NCBI GenBank assembly: GCA_017613375.1
Contig: JAGADZ010000055.1
Span: 1 to 47,240 of the forward strand
Origin: Bacteroidales bacterium
GTDB lineage: Bacteria > Bacteroidota > Bacteroidia > Bacteroidales > P3
Length of the DNA stretch: 47,240 nucleotides
Direction of reading: 5' to 3'
Shown here piece after piece: positions 43,479 to 47,240 of this stretch. Position 1 is the first letter of the stretch. Each line of letters starts with the position of its first letter. The notes under the pieces are model-generated. The model made no database searches. It was not told the DNA's origin and was given only the letters and a program-made list of their open reading frames with translations. Made by a program: the position numbers and the translations under genes.

Positions 43479-45041
43479 ATGAAAGGACATCCGAAAGGAC
43501 TAATTGCCGCCGCTTTGAGTAATATGGGCGAACGTTTCGGCTACTATATTATGAACGCGGTTTTGGTTCTGTTCCTTTGCTCAAAATTCGGATTGAGCAA
43601 CAGCGTTGCAACGGGTATCTATTCCGCTTTCTACTGCGGAATCTATATTCTGAGCTTGGTAGGCGGTATCATTGCCGACCGCACACAGAACTACAAAAAA
43701 ACCATCCAGTCGGGATTGTTGGTAATGGCATGTGGTTATGTCATTCTCGCCATCCCCATTCTTGCCACTTCCGACAACATCAACTGGCTCCTTCCCCTTA
43801 CCTGCTTTGCTCTGTTGATGATTGCATTCGGTAACGGTCTGTTCAAGGGCAACCTGCAGGCTATCGTAGGCCAGATGTATGACAATTTCGAAGCCGAAGC
43901 CGCTAAGATCGGTCCCGAGGCTCTTGCCGAGGCCAAGACAAAACGCGACCCTGGTTTCCAGATTTTCTACATGTTCATCAATGTCGGAGGTCTGATTGCA
44001 CCTTTCGTTGCACCTCTGCTCCGCAGCTGGTGGCTTGGCGTTAACGGACTGGCTTACAATGCCGACCTGCCTGCACTGTGCCATCAGTATATAGCCGTTG
44101 GAGCTGCCATGGCACCCGAAGCCATCGCCAAGGCCACCGAGCTCTTCGCCAACATGAATGTTGCATTGCCGACCGACACAGCAGCAGCCCAGGAGATTTG
44201 CCAGAACTACCTCAACGTCTTCAACACCGGTGTCCATTATTCATTCATCGCTTCCGTTGCTGCCATGATTATTTCTCTTACCATCTTCTTGGTAAGCAAA
44301 CACAAATTCCCCACACCTGCAAAGAAATCCTCCGCCGAGAGCGTCGAATATACAGCCGAAGAGAAACTGGCCATGGCAAAAGAGCTCAAGCAGCGTCTCT
44401 ATGCTCTGTTTGCAGTGCTCGTCATCGCCGTCTTCTTCTGGTGGTCGTTCCATCAGAACGGCACCTCAATGTCGCTCTTCGCACGTGACTTCGTCAACAC
44501 ATCGCTCTTCCCGCCAGAGGTTTGGCAAGCCGTCAACCCGTTCTTTGTCTGCTTGCTCACCTTCCCAATCATGTGGCTGTTCGGCACCAAGTGGGGTCGC
44601 AAGTTCTCCACTCCTCGCAAAATCGCCATCGGTATGGGTATCGCCGCTATCGCATATCTGTTCATGACCCTATTCTGCAACGCCGCCGGATATCCTTCGG
44701 CAGAAGAGTTCACCAAACTTGACGCTACCACCGCTGCCGGTCTGAAAGCCGGTCCTTGGGTACTCATCGTATACTACTTCTTCATGACTGTCGCAGAGCT
44801 GTTCATCAGTCCTCTCGGTCTGAGTTTCGTCTCCAAAGTAGCCCCGAAGAACCTCCTCGGTCTCTGTCAGGGTCTGTGGCTCGGCGCCACCGCCGTTGGA
44901 AACGGTCTCCTCTGGATAGGACCTCTGATGTACACCAACTTCCCCATCTGGATATGCTGGAGCGTATTCATGGGCGTCTGCCTGCTCTCCATGATTGTCA
45001 TGCTTTGCATGGTGAAATGGCTTGAACGCGTCACCAAATAA
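43479..45041 (+). CDS. Proton-dependent oligopeptide transporter (POT/PTR family)
   Basis: 520-residue inner-membrane carrier for di- and tripeptides with about 14 hydrophobic segments. Family motifs: GERFGYY near 18-24, GGIIADR near 62-68 and FYMFINVGG near 161-169. The usual first motif is ExxERFxYY; here it reads NMGERFGYY, so the first Glu is Asn (residue 15). In studied POT carriers that Glu takes part in proton coupling, so this member may couple differently. I recognise this variant as shared by a Bacteroidota subgroup. A single-gene unit with promoter and terminator. Confidence 0.9.
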   Translation: MKGHPKGLIAAALSNMGERFGYYIMNAVLVLFLCSKFGLSNSVATGIYSAFYCGIYILSLVGGIIADRTQNYKKTIQSGLLVMACGYVILAIPILATSDNINWLLPLTCFALLMIAFGNGLFKGNLQAIVGQMYDNFEAEAAKIGPEALAEAKTKRDPGFQIFYMFINVGGLIAPFVAPLLRSWWLGVNGLAYNADLPALCHQYIAVGAAMAPEAIAKATELFANMNVALPTDTAAAQEICQNYLNVFNTGVHYSFIASVAAMIISLTIFLVSKHKFPTPAKKSSAESVEYTAEEKLAMAKELKQRLYALFAVLVIAVFFWWSFHQNGTSMSLFARDFVNTSLFPPEVWQAVNPFFVCLLTFPIMWLFGTKWGRKFSTPRKIAIGMGIAAIAYLFMTLFCNAAGYPSAEEFTKLDATTAAGLKAGPWVLIVYYFFMTVAELFISPLGLSFVSKVAPKNLLGLCQGLWLGATAVGNGLLWIGPLMYTNFPIWICWSVFMGVCLLSMIVMLCMVKWLERVTK

Positions 45042-45059
45042 CAAACATACTTCAGTAGT

Positions 45060-45100
45060 AGGAAGGGATTTCACCTGAAGAGGAGAAATCCCTTCCTTTT
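45060..45100 (+). terminator. Terminator after the POT transporter gene
   Basis: AGGAAGGGATTTC (45060-45072) pairs with GAAATCCCTTCCT (45085-45097), a 13-bp stem with 12-base loop, then T residues. Confidence 0.9.
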
Positions 45101-45125
45101 CAAAAAACCAAACAACAAGATATCA

Positions 45126-45791
45126 ATGTTAATCTATTACTTCAACGATTTCGATGCCGTCCAGGAAGACATTGTCGAGAGTCTGATACAGAAGCTACCC
45201 GCCCAGCAGACCGAATTGGTCCGCAGCATTAAGAGCCCTGCTCACCGCCGCGAACAGGTCGTGGGATACCTTATGCTTATTTTGGCACTTCAGAGACAGA
45301 TGTCTGCAATCCGCAGAAGGACCATCACCATCAAACAGGTGCCTCATTCGTCGTTTTTCCTCTCACATACGGCAGTACCACATTGGGGATTTGGCGAACA
45401 CGGCAAGCCCTACCTGACAAATTACCCAGACATCCACTTCAATATCAGCCATTGCGACAAGGCCATTGCCGTGGCGGTAAGCAACCATGAGGTCGGTATT
45501 GACGTTGAAGGCCGGCGCCGCTTCAATGAAAGTCTGCTACAGCGTGCCATGAACGACGAGGAGCAGGCTGCAATACATAAAAGCAGCGATCCCGAGATGG
45601 AATTTGCAAAGCTGTGGACACGCAAAGAGGCTTATTTCAAATGGACCGGAACAGGCATTCTTCTAGACCACCTGAAAAGTGCCGAGGCCGACGCAAAAGA
45701 GGCCGGATGCATCGTCAAAAGCCGCCTGATCACACCGGAATTCGGGAATGACAGTTTCTACCTGTCGGTGGCGGAAAAAGAAGACGAATAA
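45126..45791 (+). CDS. 4'-phosphopantetheinyl transferase (Sfp/AcpT-like)
   Basis: Attaches the phosphopantetheine arm of CoA to acyl or peptidyl carrier proteins. 221 residues, the Sfp-like pseudodimer size. The magnesium and CoA motifs are GIDVE (124-128) and FAKLWTRKEAYFK (160-172), with Asp126, Glu128 and Glu168 as likely metal ligands. FNISHCDKAIAVAV precedes the first motif as usual. Its carrier protein is not in the window; fatty acid synthesis or a natural product pathway are both possible. Its stop is only two bases from that of the convergent HAD gene. Confidence 0.9.
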   Translation: MLIYYFNDFDAVQEDIVESLIQKLPAQQTELVRSIKSPAHRREQVVGYLMLILALQRQMSAIRRRTITIKQVPHSSFFLSHTAVPHWGFGEHGKPYLTNYPDIHFNISHCDKAIAVAVSNHEVGIDVEGRRRFNESLLQRAMNDEEQAAIHKSSDPEMEFAKLWTRKEAYFKWTGTGILLDHLKSAEADAKEAGCIVKSRLITPEFGNDSFYLSVAEKEDE

Positions 45792-45793
45792 AA

Positions 45794-46429
45794 CTAAAGC
45801 TGACTCTTCAGCACACCATTGCTGAAGAGGTCGACGACCGTGCCGTGCGACAGGTGGATGCCATGAAGACCTGCAGAACGGGCTCCTTCGAGATTTTTCT
45901 CAATATCATCAATAAACACCGTCGCATCACGTTCGAGGTGCTGTTCGGTGACAATACGTTCGAACCCTTCGGGAGAAGGTTTGCGGCAATGCATGAAATG
46001 TGAGAAATAGGCCGCATGGAAACACTCCTTGAAAACATCAAATCCGTATTTTTCCTTCAGACGCTTGGTAAAGCAATCGTAGTTTATCTGATTGGTGTTG
46101 CTGAAAAGATAAACTCCGTAGTTTTTTTTCAACTGCAGCAACAGTTCAACACGCTCGCGGGGGACATCAATGAGAATAGCGTTGACAATATCATCGACCT
46201 GGGCATCGGTAAGGGCTATGCCACACAGACTGCGAATGTAGTCGCGATATTCGGCAGGCGAAATTAGACCTTTCTCAAACAAATCCATTTCTTCAGTCTG
46301 GAAATCCTTGCTGTAAAAGTCCTTTATGTCGTTAATACCGTATTTTAAGAATGCCTCCTCTACATTCTGATAACGTATGTCATATATCACACCACCGAGG
46401 TCGAAAATAATGTTTTTTATCTGTCCCAT
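45794..46429 (-). CDS. HAD-family hydrolase (subfamily IA, YihX-like)
   Basis: Phosphatase-like enzyme of the haloacid dehalogenase superfamily, 211 residues. Motif I is FDLGGVIYD near 9-17. The nucleophile is the first Asp of that motif; the second, usually DxD, is replaced here by Gly-Gly (DLGGV), as in the YihX-like group. Motif II is LFSNTNQ near 110-116, motif III Lys in CRKPSPEGF near 148-156, motif IV FIDDIEKN near 171-178. Known YihX acts on glucose-1-phosphate; the substrate here is unknown. ATG 46429 is preferred over 46462, which would add 11 unlikely residues. Promoter element TATCTTTG at 46504-46497 gives a leader of about 65 bases. Confidence 0.88.
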   Translation of the reverse strand: MGQIKNIIFDLGGVIYDIRYQNVEEAFLKYGINDIKDFYSKDFQTEEMDLFEKGLISPAEYRDYIRSLCGIALTDAQVDDIVNAILIDVPRERVELLLQLKKNYGVYLFSNTNQINYDCFTKRLKEKYGFDVFKECFHAAYFSHFMHCRKPSPEGFERIVTEQHLERDATVFIDDIEKNLEGARSAGLHGIHLSHGTVVDLFSNGVLKSQL

Positions 46430-46496
46430 CAGATTATTAAAGTATATTATACTATACAACAAACAGTTATAGCATTATTGCTTTTTTATACAATTG

Positions 46497-46504
46497 CAAA
46501 GATA
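46497..46504 (-). promoter_or_regulatory. -7 element of the HAD hydrolase gene
   Basis: The minus strand reads TATCTTTG followed by C. A -33 element is not clear. The rest of the 46430-46628 gap shows nothing else I can support. Confidence 0.55.
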
Positions 46505-46628
46505 CGATTTTTGTACAAACCGGCATTATTTGTTAGACGAAAACACCCTCGTCCCTGTCATTGGAACAAAATAAGGAGTATTGAATTACAGACAGATATA
46601 GCAATAATTACAAAAAAAGCAAAAAAAA

Positions 46629-46660
46629 TTTGTACAGTCTGAAAAAAAGACGTACTTTTG
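46629..46660 (+). promoter_or_regulatory. Promoter of tRNA-Asp (and perhaps tmRNA)
   Basis: TTTG (46629-46632) and TACTTTTG (46653-46660) are 20 bases apart, a close match to the Bacteroidota consensus, 40 bases upstream of the tRNA. Confidence 0.72.
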
Positions 46661-46699
46661 CACTCGCAAAAAAGGAAAGGTATTTAATTTTTTGAGAAC

Positions 46700-46777
46700 G
46701 GTTCGGTAGTTCAGTTTGGTTAGAATACATGCCTGTCACGCATGGGGTCGCGAGTTCGAGTCTCGTCCGGACCGCCA
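46700..46777 (+). tRNA. tRNA-Asp (anticodon GTC)
   Basis: 78 bases with encoded CCA (46775-46777). Acceptor GGTTCGG pairs with CCGGACC (one G-T pair), discriminator G as for Asp, anticodon stem CATGC/GCATG with loop CTGTCAC giving GTC at 46735-46737, T arm GCGAG-TTCGAGT-CTCGT. Confidence 0.96.
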
Positions 46778-46784
46778 AACAAAG

Positions 46785-46812
46785 AAGCTCTCAACATGAG
46801 GGCTTTTTTTTT
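46785..46812 (+). terminator. Terminator-like hairpin between tRNA-Asp and tmRNA
   Basis: AGCTCTCA (46786-46793) pairs with TGAGGGCT (46797-46804), one G-T pair, 3-base loop, then a run of T ending at 46812. Only 13 bases separate it from the tmRNA 5' end. Confidence 0.75.
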
Positions 46813-46825
46813 GCAAGATAATCTC

Positions 46826-47216
46826 GGGGCTGACTGGATTTGACAGCAAGGGGATGGACTTGTAAGCATGCAGGCTCACGCATCAGCAGCCTTGACCACC
46901 GATGCACTAAATTTAATTGGCGAAAATAACTACGCTCTTGCTGCATAACCGAAGCACAGTAGGTTTGCTTAATTCTCACAAAAGTTGTGGGGACAAGACA
47001 TCTCCCGCAGGCCCAGCCCGCCGGCGTGCGATCAGGAGGTGCTCGTAAAGACGGGATAGCCGTTGACAGGCTCCGTATCGACGGTGAATTTTTAGGAGCT
47101 AAGGTTTCCAATGGGTGTCTGTGTCCGCTGGCGGCTCGAAAACCAATCACAGAATAAGCATGTAGAAAGCAATTTTGTCACTTGTTTGGACGGCGGTTCG
47201 AACCCGCCCAGCTCCA
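46826..47216 (+). ncRNA. ssrA: tmRNA (transfer-messenger RNA)
   Basis: Rescues stalled ribosomes and tags their product for proteolysis. The 5' end GGGGCTGACTGGATTTGACA and 3' end CAGCTCC form the alanine-type acceptor stem (one G-T pair). The tag frame runs 46919-46948 and encodes GENNYALAA followed by TAA. A T arm GGCGG-TTCGAAC-CCGCC lies near the 3' end. CCA is not encoded: the discriminator A at 47216 is followed by CAAA. About 391 bases, ordinary for a one-piece tmRNA. The last 24 bases of the window hold no feature. Confidence 0.96.
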
Positions 47217-47240
47217 CAAAATCTCCACACGCGGTTCTCA

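Noticed and set aside
45085..45100. Second copy of the tRNA-Ser 3' end (AATCCCTTCCTTT shared with 34161-34173) as an attachment site
   Set aside because: The match is short, lies within the palindromic stem of a terminator, and no integrase or island boundary is seen; chance is the simplest reading.

Overview
The window looks like a chromosomal segment of a member of the Bacteroidales (Bacteroidota). Four lines of sequence evidence agree. Many genes are preceded by the Bacteroidota -7 element TAnnTTTG. Four predicted secreted proteins end in type IX secretion system (T9SS, Por) C-terminal sorting domains. The tmRNA tag reads GENNYALAA. Several families are typical of the phylum: DUF1599, a DoxX protein of the Bacteroidota type, DUF4293, a TGS/uridine-kinase fusion and an M49-like peptidase. 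I cannot fix the family or genus. Most of the window is ordinary core genome. Accessory material is limited to the neighbourhood of tRNA-Ser (about 34.2-35.1 kb) and a hairpin-rich gap at 22.0-22.4 kb.

Layout. 0-7 kb: the tail of a T9SS cargo gene converges on a minus-strand nnrD-sodB pair, an M16 zinc peptidase, and a folP-cdaA pair (dihydropteroate synthase and c-di-AMP synthase). 7-9.9 kb: a plus-strand operon of DUF1599, DoxX, DUF4293 and tsaE, closed by a strong terminator. 10-19.4 kb: one promoter precedes rsfS, ftsH, a LUD-domain gene, cdsA, psd and an RluA-type gene, with a 1277-residue gingipain-type C25 protease only 15 bases behind the last. This joins ribosome silencing, membrane proteolysis and phospholipid synthesis to an exported protease. 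19.6-21.9 kb: a PLP-dependent (probably arginine) decarboxylase and an FKBP lipoprotein. 21.9-22.4 kb: a WG-repeat gene fragment and a cassette of six hairpins. 22.4-31 kb: typA (minus), an exported thioredoxin-fold T9SS cargo, ackA, a PorE-like four-domain envelope protein, a class III sirtuin and a small T9SS cargo.

31-37 kb: class II ribonucleotide reductase (nrdJ), tRNA-Ser(GGA), a nucleotidyltransferase/HEPN pair whose HEPN partner is shortened, a TGS-SAD-uridine kinase fusion and tRNA-Gly(CCC). 37-43.3 kb: rpsO and pnp in the classical order with a terminator and leader hairpin between them, a CpsB-like PHP phosphatase, an exported M49-like zinc peptidase and, in minus orientation, a Sua5/YrdC protein. 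43.4-47.2 kb: a POT peptide transporter, a phosphopantetheinyl transferase, a HAD hydrolase, tRNA-Asp(GTC) and tmRNA.

Taken together the window suggests an anaerobic or microaerobic, peptide-using organism that exports proteases and adhesin-like proteins by T9SS, makes acetate and uses c-di-AMP. I did not find a complete new multigene system. The items most worth following are the hairpin cassette, the exported CxxC thioredoxin fused to PKD, adhesin and sorting domains, the PorE-like protein, the N-terminally shortened HEPN partner, the RNA arrangements at rpsO-pnp and tRNA-Asp-tmRNA, and two palindromic promoter or leader elements (ackA and the decarboxylase).
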